Assembly (NCBI GenBank): GCA_002410505.1
Contig: DHSO01000031.1
Location: 30,173 to 73,444 of the forward strand
Direction of reading: 5' to 3'
Length of the DNA stretch: 43,272 bases
Origin: Cloacimonetes bacterium UBA5284
Lineage (GTDB): Bacteria > Cloacimonadota > Cloacimonadia > Cloacimonadales > Cloacimonadaceae
Shown: positions 35,384 to 43,272 of the stretch, one piece after another
Layout: each line of letters opens with the position of its first letter
Position numbering within the stretch: the stretch's first letter is position 1
Notes under the pieces: model-generated
The model's database searches: none
What the model was told of the DNA's origin: nothing
The model's input: only the letters and a program-made list of their open reading frames with translations
Made by a program: the position numbers and the translations under genes

Positions 35384-37106
35384 GTGGGCCCCATCAGCGA
35401 ACATAATTTGATGATTTTCCTGATCCAGTTTGCTTTGGTTTTGGGCCTGTGCAAGACCATCGGCTATTTCCTCACCAAGATGAAGCAATCCAGCATCACC
35501 GGGGATATTCTGGTAGGCATCATCCTGGGTCCGGCTATCTTGGGCAAGCTTTTTCCGGAACTGCACACCGCCATCTTTCCGGACAATGCCACACAACGCA
35601 CGATGTTGGAAACAATCGCCTGGTTCGGCAATCTGTTTCTGCTGATGGAAGCAGGCTTGGAGATCAATTTCTCCCGAATCTGGCAACAACGCGGAGATGC
35701 CGTCAAGCTGTCTTTAGCAGACCTCACTCTGCCAATTATCATCAGCTTTGTCCCCATCTATCTGTTGCCCTCCCACTATTTGGTAGACCCCTCCCACAGA
35801 GTTCTTTTTGCCCTTTTTCTGGCCGCAGTGATGACCATCAGTGCACTGCCGGTAGCGATCCGGGGAATGAGGGATCTGAACATCCTGAAAACCGATATAG
35901 GCTTCCTGATCCTTTCCGCGCTCACCATGAACGATATAGCAGGCTGGGTTCTTTTTACCATCATTCTCGGCATCTTCGCGCACGGCAGCCTGGAGATATC
36001 ATTTATAGTCCGCCTGGTGCTCATGACTCTTGGCTTCACCATCATCAGTCTCACTCTGATGCGTCGGCTGGTGGACAAAGCTATTACCTTCATTCACAAT
36101 AGAAGCGGCGAATCCTCCGGCTTGAAAATAACCGTCATTATGCTGATTGGTGCGCTCTTTGGCGCCATCACGCTGAAGATAGGTATCCATTCCCTATTTG
36201 GATTCTTCATCGCCGGCACTATCCTGGGTGAGGCCAAACATGTAAGCGAGCGCGATCGGTTCGTGGTGAATCGTCTGGTATATTCCATCTTCGTTCCCAT
36301 CTTCTTTGCCAATATCGGCTTGCATCTGGATTTTATCGCGAATTTCGATATTGTTTTGGTGCTGATCATGCTTGGAGTCGGCATCAGCTCGAGATATTTG
36401 GCGGCATACCTCGGAGCCAGATGGTCAAAGCAGCACAAGAGTAACCTCAGAATGATCTCCATCGCTCATACTCCCGGCGGTGAAATGCACATAGTTGTGG
36501 GTATGCTGGCTTTTTCCGGTGGCCTGATCACCGAGAAGATCCTCGTGAGCATCATCGCCTCATCCCTCATTTCTACCATTATCTTTGGCCCATGGTTATC
36601 TTTCACCGTAAAGAAATTGCGCAAGCACCTCTTTGATGTTATATTCCGTGAAAACGACGTCTTCATCGATGTGGAAGCCGGATCTCAGGAAGAAATACTG
36701 CAATTTATGAGCAGCACCGTGGCGCAGCGCAGCAAACTGAATTTTGAACAAGTGTATCAAGAAGTAAAATTACGGGAAGAACAGATGAGCACCGCCATGG
36801 GTCGCTCGATAGCCATACCGCACGCGCGCATAGAAGGATTAAAAAAGCTCCCACGTATTTGTCTTCCATTGCCGACATGGCCTGGAATGGGATAGCCCGG
36901 ATGGCAGCCTCGTGCGCCTGATCGTGTTGGTAATCACGCCCAAGGATTCTCCCAATGCCCAGCTCCAAATCCTACAAAGCATGGCTGATACACTGCGCGA
37001 CCGCCAAACAGCACAGAGCCTGGTGAGCAGCAGAGATAGCCGATATATCTGGGCATCGTTAAAACTGGGTATCGATGAATGTCAGGAGTGTAATCTTCGC
37101 GAGTGA
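35384..37106 (+). pseudogene. Second CPA2 antiporter-EIIA gene, disrupted by a frameshift
   Basis: This tandem paralogue of the preceding gene starts at GTG with GAGGAGA upstream. The first frame reads 503 codons and stops at 36893-36895, shortly after His480 of the EIIA motif. From about 36849 the EIIA domain continues in the +1 frame (SHVFVFHCRHGLEW ... ECNLRE) to 37106. Removing one A from the A6 run at 36841-36846 restores a 573-residue protein, exactly the length of its neighbour. The transport domain and phosphosite are intact, only the end of EIIA is lost. A homopolymer sequencing error, a recent mutation or a truncated working protein are all possible. Confidence 0.85.
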
Positions 37107-37263
37107 AACCACATAGAGCTTATTAGCCCACAACATGCAGTAGCTGACTGCTATTGGTGACAAAAAATGTTTTTGTATATGGGGACATGGTTTCTGATAG
37201 TCCGGAATGAGTATGAGCGTTTTCAAATACTTGAATATAGCGCCCAATCCTGGGCAAAAAATA

Positions 37264-37339
37264 TGGCATCCCGTAGGGGAATCGAACCCCTGTTGCGTGA
37301 CTGAGAATCACGAGTCCTAGGCCACTAGACGAACGGGAC
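37264..37339 (-). tRNA. tRNA-Glu (anticodon CUC)
   Basis: The reverse complement folds into a complete 76-nt cloverleaf. The acceptor stem is GTCCCGT/ACGGGAT and the discriminator G with CCA is encoded. The anticodon stem CGTGA/TCACG has a loop carrying CTC, and GGTTCGATTCC is in the T arm. Confidence 0.95.
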
Positions 37340-37381
37340 GCAATAAAAAAGGCGCAAGAGCACCTTAGCTTATATAATATT

Positions 37382-37456
37382 TGGCGACCCCTAGGGGAAT
37401 CGAACCCCTCTTGCAAGAATGAAAATCTTGAGTCCTGACCGATAGACGAAGGGGTC
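37382..37456 (-). tRNA. tRNA-Glu (anticodon UUC)
   Basis: A 75-nt minus-strand cloverleaf has acceptor stem GACCCCT/AGGGGTC and encoded GCCA. The anticodon stem CAAGA/TCTTG holds the TTTTCAT loop with anticodon TTC. It is very similar to its neighbour outside the anticodon arm. Confidence 0.95.
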
Positions 37457-37465
37457 GCAAATATT

Positions 37466-37540
37466 TGGTGATCCAGGATGGGATCGAACCATCGACTCTC
37501 TGCTTAAAAGGCAGATACTCTACCGCTGAGTTACTGGACC
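37466..37540 (-). tRNA. tRNA-Lys (anticodon UUU)
   Basis: A 75-nt minus-strand cloverleaf has acceptor stem GGTCCAG/CTGGATC, discriminator A and encoded CCA. The anticodon stem TCTGC/GCAGA holds CTTTTAA with anticodon TTT. It is the first of the three tRNAs in transcription order. Confidence 0.95.
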
Positions 37541-37869
37541 TTGTATTTCAATATGTTTTTCCAAACTTTTTAAGCGGCACATTTTTGTCAAGCAGAAATT
37601 AATAGCCCAAACCGGATATCTCTGCATCCCCATATTTTGCAATTATAAACTCTCAGCCAAAGTTGCAAACTGGTCTCACTCGGACAAATGGGGATAAAGC
37701 CTTATGCGGTGCAGAGATATCATGGACTATGGAGTTCAAAGAGCCTTTCCATGGTTTGAACTGACCACTTGTTTTGGGGCTCTTTGGACTTCATGTTATC
37801 CTTGCTGCTTCTGCTGTTTGAAGTCCAAGCCGGCTTTGAGATTGGCAAAAACTGCGTGGATTCTTTTAA
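37541..37869. other. Intergenic region with overlapping inverted repeats (329 bp)
   Basis: No gene is supported. CAAAGAGCC (37737-37745) can pair with GGCTCTTTG (37778-37786). TTGGACTTCA (37784-37793) can pair with TGAAGTCCAA (37819-37828). The two stems share bases 37784-37786, so they compete in part. The region also holds the upstream promoter area of the tRNAs and the downstream end of the RodZ-like gene. Confidence 0.5.
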
Positions 37870-38484
37870 CTAATTGATCGGAACGTTTACGGGGCTTCTC
37901 CCCAAGATGTTGCCTATGTAATCCGTGGTATCCAGGATACTGCTCGATGTATGCCCTTCTTCCATCATCACATTGCTTTGTGGTATGCTTTCGCTCAGAA
38001 TACGCATTCTCATCCGCAAGCTGTCCCGCTCCACAGGTTGCTCTGCTTCCTCCTGTGCGACGGGCCCGGCTTCAGCTTCCTTACTGAAGAAATCCGGCGC
38101 TTTCAACCAGCCCTGCCGATAGCTGTGGAACAGGATAGAGCCCAAGATTGCCACAAATACCAAGATTCCCACAGTCCAAAGAAAGTTCGTGGACAGCATT
38201 ATCTTTTTCTCTTTCACCACTTTATTTGGCCTGAATTCCTTTTTGGTGTTTGCCGGCATCATCACCATGAATTCCCGCATCACGGCATCCAGATCAGCTT
38301 CCAGATAGCGAGCATAGTTATAGATCAAAGCTTTTACAAAGCCATAGTGTCCCAGGTCGAAAAGGCGGTTTTCTTCCATGGCCTCTATCTGAGCTTGCGT
38401 GATACGAATATCCTCATAGACCTGATTGTAGTCTATGGCTCTGCTTTCTCTGAGGTCTTTCAGATACTTGCCGAGGTTTTCCAC
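37870..38484 (-). CDS. RodZ-like HTH membrane protein
   Basis: The 204-residue protein has an N-terminal helix-turn-helix (HTH_25/RodZ type; LGKYLKDLRESRAIDYNQVYEDIRI, then YGFVKALIYNYARYLEAD). A basic linker, one transmembrane helix (about residues 100-120) and a short periplasmic tail of about 80 residues follow. RodZ links MreB to the elongasome and sets rod shape. The usual C-terminal beta domain (DUF4115) is not recognisable. It starts with GTG, preceded by AGAGGAA, and overlaps dapF by 25 nt. Confidence 0.78.
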   Translation of the reverse strand: MENLGKYLKDLRESRAIDYNQVYEDIRITQAQIEAMEENRLFDLGHYGFVKALIYNYARYLEADLDAVMREFMVMMPANTKKEFRPNKVVKEKKIMLSTNFLWTVGILVFVAILGSILFHSYRQGWLKAPDFFSKEAEAGPVAQEEAEQPVERDSLRMRMRILSESIPQSNVMMEEGHTSSSILDTTDYIGNILGRSPVNVPIN

Positions 38485-39251
38485 GGATATATTCCTCTGA
38501 ACGATTCCGCCACCGTGCCCGATAGCAGGAGGCTTTCGTCCGCTTGAAGCACTATGTGCAGATCTCCGCCGGGCACATCCACCTGCACATGAGCATCCAG
38601 CAAGCCACGTCGAATACCGGCATACACCGACGACGCTGCTCCTGTACCGCAGGCCAGGGTAGCTCCGCAGGCATGCTCCCAGATCTTCATCTGTATTCTG
38701 CCCGGTTCCAGCACCTTCACAAAGTGGGCATTAACCGGTTTTTCAAATGCGGGATGATGCTCCAACACTGAACCGTATTTCAAGTGAGGATCGTCGTCCA
38801 GGCTATCCACAAACACCACATAATGCGGGTTGCCGATATCTACGAGATCACCGCGAAACTGTTCCACCGGAAAGGATTTTCGCAGTAGCTTTGCGATGCC
38901 CAGATTCACCACGATCGCGTCTTTTTCTTTCTTCGCCTGCTTCAGTCCCGAATCCGTGAGAATGTTCAGCTCATCACGACCGGTTTTCTGCATCATTAGC
39001 GCAGATACACAGCGCAGGGCACTACCGCACATCTCTGCCAAAGAGCCGTCGTTGTTATAGATAGTCATGCGGGCATCGGCACCGGGATGTGGAAAGAGCA
39101 GTACCAAACCATCTGCAGCCACACCAAAATGAGGTTTGCAGATATCAATGGCCAAGCGGGGATAATCCATCTCAGCCATTTTTTGCTCAAACAAATCCAA
39201 TATCACAAAGTCATTGCCCTGAGCCTGCATCTTTATGAAAGGGATCAGCAT
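38460..39251 (-). CDS. dapF: Diaminopimelate epimerase
   Basis: DapF converts LL- to meso-diaminopimelate for peptidoglycan and lysine. Both catalytic cysteines are visible: MCGSALRC near the N-terminal third and ACGTGAAS near the C-terminus. Other motifs are QAQGNDFVILD at the start and IGNPHYVVF. The start at 39251 (263 residues) fits the family; a longer frame would run back into dapB. It overlaps the dapB stop by 7 nt, so the two are translationally coupled. Confidence 0.96.
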   Translation of the reverse strand: MLIPFIKMQAQGNDFVILDLFEQKMAEMDYPRLAIDICKPHFGVAADGLVLLFPHPGADARMTIYNNDGSLAEMCGSALRCVSALMMQKTGRDELNILTDSGLKQAKKEKDAIVVNLGIAKLLRKSFPVEQFRGDLVDIGNPHYVVFVDSLDDDPHLKYGSVLEHHPAFEKPVNAHFVKVLEPGRIQMKIWEHACGATLACGTGAASSVYAGIRRGLLDAHVQVDVPGGDLHIVLQADESLLLSGTVAESFRGIYPWKTSASI

Positions 39252-39991
39252 AATATATCCGCGATTAGATCCTGAAAACTGTAGACTCCGCTTTTGCCGG
39301 CTATCCACTTTGCCGCTTGCAAAGCGCCCAAAGCGAAGGTCGCGCGGGATCGCACCACATGGCTTAGTTCGATCGTGTCAGCATCGCTGTCAAAGGCCAA
39401 AACATGAGTGCCGGGGATCTTACCGCCCCGAATACTGGCAAAATGCAATTCCTCTGCTTCCGGCCTGCGCTGGAGCCGATCCCATACAACTTTAGTCTTG
39501 CGGCTGCTGTTTTCAAGGATCAGTTTTGCCAATTCCACGGCTGTACCGGAAGGGCTGTCTGCTTTCTGCGCGTGATGTTTTTCCCAAGCCATCAGGTCGT
39601 AATCGTCAAAGCCGTCAAACAGCTTTACGGCATCCACAATCAATCTGGAAAACAGGTTCATACCCAAAGAGAAATTCGCCCCATAGACCATCCCGATTCC
39701 GCTGCTTTTGGCCATTTCCACGATGCGAGGCAGATCTTGGTGCCAGCCGGTGGTACCGATCACGCAGTTTTGGTTCAAATCGAGCAGACGCTCCAGATTG
39801 CTCAATACCGCGGAGGGATGGCTGAACTCGATGGCTACGTCCGCGTTGTTCAAGCTATCACGGCTTATTTCACGTGCAGCACCATCCCAAACCGGATCCA
39901 CCATACCCACAACCTTCAAGCCCTTTTCCGGCGCGAGCTGATGGAGCATTCTGCCCATCTTTCCATAACCGATCAGGCAGATAGTGGTCAT
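39245..39991 (-). CDS. dapB: 4-hydroxy-tetrahydrodipicolinate reductase
   Basis: DapB is the NAD(P)H-dependent step before diaminopimelate. It has the nucleotide loop GYGKMGRM, the VAIEFSHPSA segment and the active-site motif EKHHAQKADSPSGTA. The protein has 248 residues, normal length. It starts 2 nt after the peptidase stop and overlaps dapF, giving the operon order peptidase-dapB-dapF-rodZ-like. Confidence 0.96.
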   Translation of the reverse strand: MTTICLIGYGKMGRMLHQLAPEKGLKVVGMVDPVWDGAAREISRDSLNNADVAIEFSHPSAVLSNLERLLDLNQNCVIGTTGWHQDLPRIVEMAKSSGIGMVYGANFSLGMNLFSRLIVDAVKLFDGFDDYDLMAWEKHHAQKADSPSGTAVELAKLILENSSRKTKVVWDRLQRRPEAEELHFASIRGGKIPGTHVLAFDSDADTIELSHVVRSRATFALGALQAAKWIAGKSGVYSFQDLIADILC

Positions 39992-39993
39992 CT

Positions 39994-41112
39994 TCAGCCT
40001 TCGCTGTATACTCGCACCAATTCCTCTATAAAGGCGGTTCCCTTCAGCAATTGGTCGGTTTTTATATTTTCATGAACTGTGTGAACCTTGTCCATCCCTG
40101 TTCCCGTGATGATCATCGGCAAACCGATCGCGGAGATGATATTGGCATCGCTGCCTCCACCGCCAACAACCGCTTGATATGGGATTTCGAGATTTTGCAG
40201 GGCTTTGATCGCCATCTTCACGACGGGATCGTTTTCGTTCACTCTGAAAGCTTCATATTCCTTTTCACACTTCATTTCCAGTCTCGCGCCTTGCTCTGCA
40301 TAACGCGCCACCGTGCTTTCCAGCGCGTGGACAATGTCTTTACACACGCGTTCCAGCTTTGCGGGATTGTGACTGCGGGCTTCTCCATAGAGGCATACCT
40401 TGTTGGGAACTATGTTCGTGGCTTCACCCCCATTGATAATGCCCAGATTGCAAGTGGTTTCAAAGTCGATCCTACCCATGGGCATCGCAGCTATGGCTTC
40501 AGAGGCAATACGAATGGCGTTCAAACCTTTTTCAGGCTCTACACCTGCGTGCGCTTCCACACCATGCACCACGGCTTTGTAAGAGTTCTGCGAAGGCGCT
40601 CCGATAAGGAGCTCTCCCACCTGATGAGAATCCAGGGCAAAACCGAAGGCAGATTTTAAGCGGCTTTTATCAAATCCCTTGGCTCCCAAAAGGCCTATTT
40701 CTTCACTTACCGTAAAGAGAATTTCCACCGGAGCATGATCCGTACCGCTGTCAACAATGCGTTTCAGTGCGACCATGATCTCCGCAACGCCGGATTTATC
40801 ATCGCTGCCCAAGATGGTAGTTCCGTCGCTATAGATGGTTCCATTCTCTATTCTCGGCTTTATCCCTTTCCCGGGTTTCACCGTATCCATGTGAGCACAG
40901 AATAATATGGGAGCCTTGTCGACGTTTCCGGGAAGATACGCATAGATGTTGCCGGCATTCCCACCCGTTTGTTTGTGACAATCGTCTTCTTCTACTGTCG
41001 CGCCTATACTTTCCAGATCCTTCTTAAGAATGTCTGCTACTGCCCTCTCGTTCAGCGATTCACTATCTATGCGCACCAAGTGCATAAAGTAGCTGATAAC
41101 ATCATGTTGCAT
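39994..41112 (-). CDS. M20-family metallopeptidase, PepT-like
   Basis: This is a cytoplasmic di-zinc exopeptidase, probably a tripeptidase or amino-acid deacylase. Metal and catalytic motifs are in order: CAHMDTVKPG, GSDDKSGVAEIM, VSEEIGLLGAKG (catalytic Glu-Glu), DSHQVG and a final TVHENI His, with a dimerisation domain in between. The start at 41112 (372 residues) is chosen because GAGG lies 6 nt upstream; longer in-frame starts lack such a site. Its coupling to dapB could mean it supplies amino acids or peptides to the same pathway, or acts as a DapE-like desuccinylase; PepT-like fits the sequence better. Confidence 0.87.
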   Translation of the reverse strand: MQHDVISYFMHLVRIDSESLNERAVADILKKDLESIGATVEEDDCHKQTGGNAGNIYAYLPGNVDKAPILFCAHMDTVKPGKGIKPRIENGTIYSDGTTILGSDDKSGVAEIMVALKRIVDSGTDHAPVEILFTVSEEIGLLGAKGFDKSRLKSAFGFALDSHQVGELLIGAPSQNSYKAVVHGVEAHAGVEPEKGLNAIRIASEAIAAMPMGRIDFETTCNLGIINGGEATNIVPNKVCLYGEARSHNPAKLERVCKDIVHALESTVARYAEQGARLEMKCEKEYEAFRVNENDPVVKMAIKALQNLEIPYQAVVGGGGSDANIISAIGLPMIITGTGMDKVHTVHENIKTDQLLKGTAFIEELVRVYSEG

Positions 41113-41231
41113 TGCAAACCTCATATCTGAATATTTATTCTGCACCATTATGAACACCCCCGGATTTGTCAACCGTAAATCTTATCGATAGTGATTTTCT
41201 TTGATTCGATATGATATTTCTTGCTCTTTTG

Positions 41232-41260
41232 GTTTTTCTGCTTATGTTACTTAGTATAAT
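41232..41260 (+). promoter_or_regulatory. Candidate promoter of mscS
   Basis: A consensus TATAAT (41255-41260) lies in an A/T-rich region 66 bp before the mscS ATG; the -35 position is T-rich but poor (GTTTTT at 41232-41237). Confidence 0.45.
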
Positions 41261-41325
41261 ATAAATACTGATAATGCTTGATAAACCAAGAGACCAGCAT
41301 TCACTTGTAACTAAAAGGAGAACTC

Positions 41326-42108
41326 ATGGCAGACAATATGTCGCTCTTTATGGAACGCTTGCCCGAAATGCTTCTAAGCTTCGGTGCCAAGTTAATCGTT
41401 GCGTTGATTATTTTCTTAATTGGAAAATGGATCGCAAAGGCCATTTCCAACGTTGTTAAGCGCCTTATGGGAAAAGGAAAGATGGATAGCAACGTGGCTC
41501 AATACCTAGGAAACCTGATCTACGGAGTCATGCTGGCATTCGTAATAATTGCTGCCATCGCCCGCCTTGGCGTGCAGACCACCTCGCTGGTCGCGATCTT
41601 CGGTGCCGCCACACTGGCAGTGGGCATGGCATTGCAGGGCACTTTGGGCAATTTCTCTTCCGGCGTGATGCTGCTTATCTTCCGTCCCTTCAAGGTGGGA
41701 GATAGCGTGATAGCCGGAGGAATCAACGGGAAGGTGCACGATATCGGCATCTTTGCCACCACCATCATCCCCAGCGATGGCCGTAAAGTGATCGTACCCA
41801 ATGGCAAACTCTCAAACGACACTATCACAAACTTTAGCGTGATGCCCGTCCGTAGAATCGAACTAAGCATTAATGTGCCGGGCAACACCGATATCAATGC
41901 GGTTCGCGACTTGCTACGCGCTGTAATAGACAGCGAAAGCGACCTTCTGAAAGATCCGGCTCCCGCCATCGTAATGACCGATGCCAACGCCGCCGCAATT
42001 ATCTTCGGAATCTACGCAAATGTGAAAAATGAAGACTATGGCAGAATTCGTGCCAGCATGGTTGAAAAAGTAAAGCTAGCCCTCACCACCAAAGGTTTTT
42101 GGGCATAA
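41326..42108 (+). CDS. mscS: Small-conductance mechanosensitive channel
   Basis: MscS opens under membrane tension to release solutes during osmotic down-shock. Three transmembrane helices lie in about residues 15-115. The pore-lining TM3 is glycine/alanine-rich (AATLAVGMALQGTLGNFSSGVMLLIF), followed by the FRPFKVGDSV beta domain and the IPSDGRKVIVPNGKLSNDTITNFS signature. The length of 260 residues is minimal and typical. AAAAGGAGAAC precedes the ATG. It lies 17 nt before a DUF3078-like gene in the same transcript. Confidence 0.95.
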   Translation: MADNMSLFMERLPEMLLSFGAKLIVALIIFLIGKWIAKAISNVVKRLMGKGKMDSNVAQYLGNLIYGVMLAFVIIAAIARLGVQTTSLVAIFGAATLAVGMALQGTLGNFSSGVMLLIFRPFKVGDSVIAGGINGKVHDIGIFATTIIPSDGRKVIVPNGKLSNDTITNFSVMPVRRIELSINVPGNTDINAVRDLLRAVIDSESDLLKDPAPAIVMTDANAAAIIFGIYANVKNEDYGRIRASMVEKVKLALTTKGFWA

Positions 42109-42125
42109 TTCAAGGAGAATTTGAT

Positions 42126-43004
42126 ATGAAAAAAACCCTGATCATCATGAGCCTGTTGATCCTTGCCTGCGCTGTGTACGCGGAAGGCTGGAGCACCGAC
42201 GCAGATATCAGCCTCACTCTGTCGCAAAGCGCATTCAGCGAAAACTGGGCAGGAACGGAACTCAGCAATATATCCTGGTTGGCAAACGCTAATGCCAGCG
42301 CAGAAAAGCAGATGAAAGACTGGCTGCACAACCGCAATACCATGAAACTCGCCTTTGGTCAGACTCACCTTCAAAAAACCAATTCCTTGGGCGATAAGTA
42401 CTGGGAAGCGCCGGAAAAATCTACCGATAAAATAGACTTGGAATCCCTGTGGCGCTTTACCTTGCAAACCTGGGTGGATCCCTTCATGGCCGGCCGCCTG
42501 GAATCCCAATTTCTGGATCTCTCACAAGAAGATAAGGACAACACCAGATTTGTGAATCCCATGCTGTTTACGGAAACCGCCGGTATCATGAGAACCTTCA
42601 TCGACACGGAATCGATGAAGTTTGACTCACGTCTTGGTGCCGCATTCAGACAAAACGTCAATCGGGATCAAATGGATCTTGCACTGAACAAAGAAACCAT
42701 CACCACTCTCGATGGTGGTCTTGAATTTGTATCGGAGCTCAAAAAACAAATCAACGCTCCGCTGCAATCCACCTTCCGCAGCAGATTACAAGTGTATCAG
42801 GCTGTCTTCAATTCAAAAGAAGACGATCTGCCCAACGATGACTGGAAATCCCCAGATATGGTGTGGGAAAACACTCTTACCACCAAACTCTTCGGCCTGA
42901 TCAGCGCGAATCTGCTCTTTGAGATGCGCTACGACAAAGAACAAGTACACGAAATGCAATGGAAACAAATGCTGGGCTTGGGCCTCAGCTACAACCTGTT
43001 CTAA
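42126..43004 (+). CDS. DUF3078-like outer-membrane beta-barrel protein
   Basis: The 292-residue protein has a signal peptide (MKKTLIIMSLLILACAVYA) followed by amphipathic strands. WSTDADISLTLSQSAFSENW, then WLANANASAEKQMKDWLH, and the aromatic C-terminus (LGLGLSYNLF) resemble DUF3078 proteins common in the Bacteroidota and related phyla. The start at 42126 is chosen because AAGGAGA precedes it and the signal peptide begins there. Probably an outer-membrane barrel of unknown function. Confidence 0.78.
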   Translation: MKKTLIIMSLLILACAVYAEGWSTDADISLTLSQSAFSENWAGTELSNISWLANANASAEKQMKDWLHNRNTMKLAFGQTHLQKTNSLGDKYWEAPEKSTDKIDLESLWRFTLQTWVDPFMAGRLESQFLDLSQEDKDNTRFVNPMLFTETAGIMRTFIDTESMKFDSRLGAAFRQNVNRDQMDLALNKETITTLDGGLEFVSELKKQINAPLQSTFRSRLQVYQAVFNSKEDDLPNDDWKSPDMVWENTLTTKLFGLISANLLFEMRYDKEQVHEMQWKQMLGLGLSYNLF

Positions 43005-43026
43005 ACTGCTTTCTGTCTCAATAATG

Positions 43027-43054
43027 CCGGCGGGATATCCTGCCGGTTTTTTTT
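43027..43054 (+). terminator. Strong terminator after the DUF3078-like gene
   Basis: An 8-bp GC-rich stem (CCGGCGGG at 43027-43034, CCTGCCGG at 43039-43046, one G-U pair) has a 4-nt loop and is followed by eight T residues. Beyond it, 43055-43272 shows no supported feature. Confidence 0.92.
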
Positions 43055-43272
43055 GTATGCAAGATGTCTTCACTATCCTGAATCCTCCGCCGGCAGAAGC
43101 TTGCAGCAAAGCCATGAAGCACAAAATCATATACCTTTAGGCTTACATTGGCAGTTTCGCAGAACCGGGACCCGGGAAAGCCTCATCAAAATGCTTTTGG
43201 GGAAAGCTTTGATGCTAAGTTCTGCAAAGAATGTCTAGCCTTACATTCAACTAATCTTTCCTAGGTGTCTAA

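Noticed and set aside
36839..36850. dnaX-like slippery heptamer A AAA AAG in the second antiporter gene as programmed frameshifting
   Set aside because: The site is in the correct phase for a -1 shift, but the conserved EIIA continuation is in the +1 frame, so a -1 shift would not restore it.
1..43272. CRISPR arrays, insertion sequences, prophage or integrase genes
   Set aside because: No regularly spaced repeats, transposase, integrase or phage structural motifs were seen; tRNAs at 37264-37540 show no attachment-site duplication.
43055..43272. Short open frames at the right edge
   Set aside because: They follow a strong terminator, lack ribosome sites and show no family resemblance.

Overview
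This window looks like chromosomal DNA from a Gram-negative, amino-acid-fermenting anaerobe. The best guess is a member of the Cloacimonadota (WWE1) in the FCB superphylum. This rests on a B12/PLP lysine 5,6-aminomutase pair, a formate-tetrahydrofolate ligase, diaminopimelate genes, an MCE (MlaD-type) protein, lipoproteins and an outer-membrane barrel (DUF3078-like). The assignment is an inference from gene content; no rRNA or other decisive marker is present. Genes are densely packed, often overlap by 1-8 nt, and sit in long operons. No insertion sequence, prophage or CRISPR array was seen.

Layout. (1) 116-8876, plus strand: fhs with its own terminator, then kamD-kamE-rseP-tgt, an NlpC/P60 peptidase and a predicted propeller protein, nearly contiguous. 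(2) 8974-16876, minus strand: a slipin (SPFH) protein, and upstream of it an operon read mlaD-like, lipoprotein, fabI, degenerate dihydroorotase homologue, tldE, tldD. (3) 17305-26729, plus strand: a seven-gene overlapping operon of PqqD-like protein, ATP-grasp enzyme, fold-III PLP decarboxylase, a urea-transporter/M23-peptidase fusion, a TPR protein, a TPR plus barrel protein and a very large lipoprotein. This is my candidate for an undescribed system. (4) 26963-33391, plus strand: rpmF-plsX-fabH-fabD-fabG-acpP-fabF-rnc, a classical fatty-acid and phospholipid cluster. (5) 33569-37106: tandem CPA2 antiporter-EIIA fusions, the second broken by a frameshift. (6) 37264-37540: three minus-strand tRNAs (Glu, Glu, Lys). 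(7) 37870-41112, minus strand: PepT-like peptidase, dapB, dapF and a RodZ-like protein. (8) 41326-43004, plus strand: MscS channel and a DUF3078-like outer-membrane protein, ending in a strong terminator.

How it fits together. The window combines lysine catabolism (KamDE) with lysine/peptidoglycan precursor synthesis (DapB, DapF), nearly complete type II fatty-acid elongation (FabD, H, G, F, ACP, and FabI in a separate operon; no FabZ is seen), envelope maintenance (RseP, MlaD-like, NlpC, M23, RodZ-like) and ion/osmotic homeostasis (antiporters, MscS). The operon at 17305-26729 stands apart: its first three genes look biosynthetic and its last four are membrane, periplasmic or outer-membrane proteins. 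This suggests a small molecule or modified peptide made in the cytoplasm and handled at the envelope. All identifications come from reading translated sequence and recalled family motifs; no database search was run.
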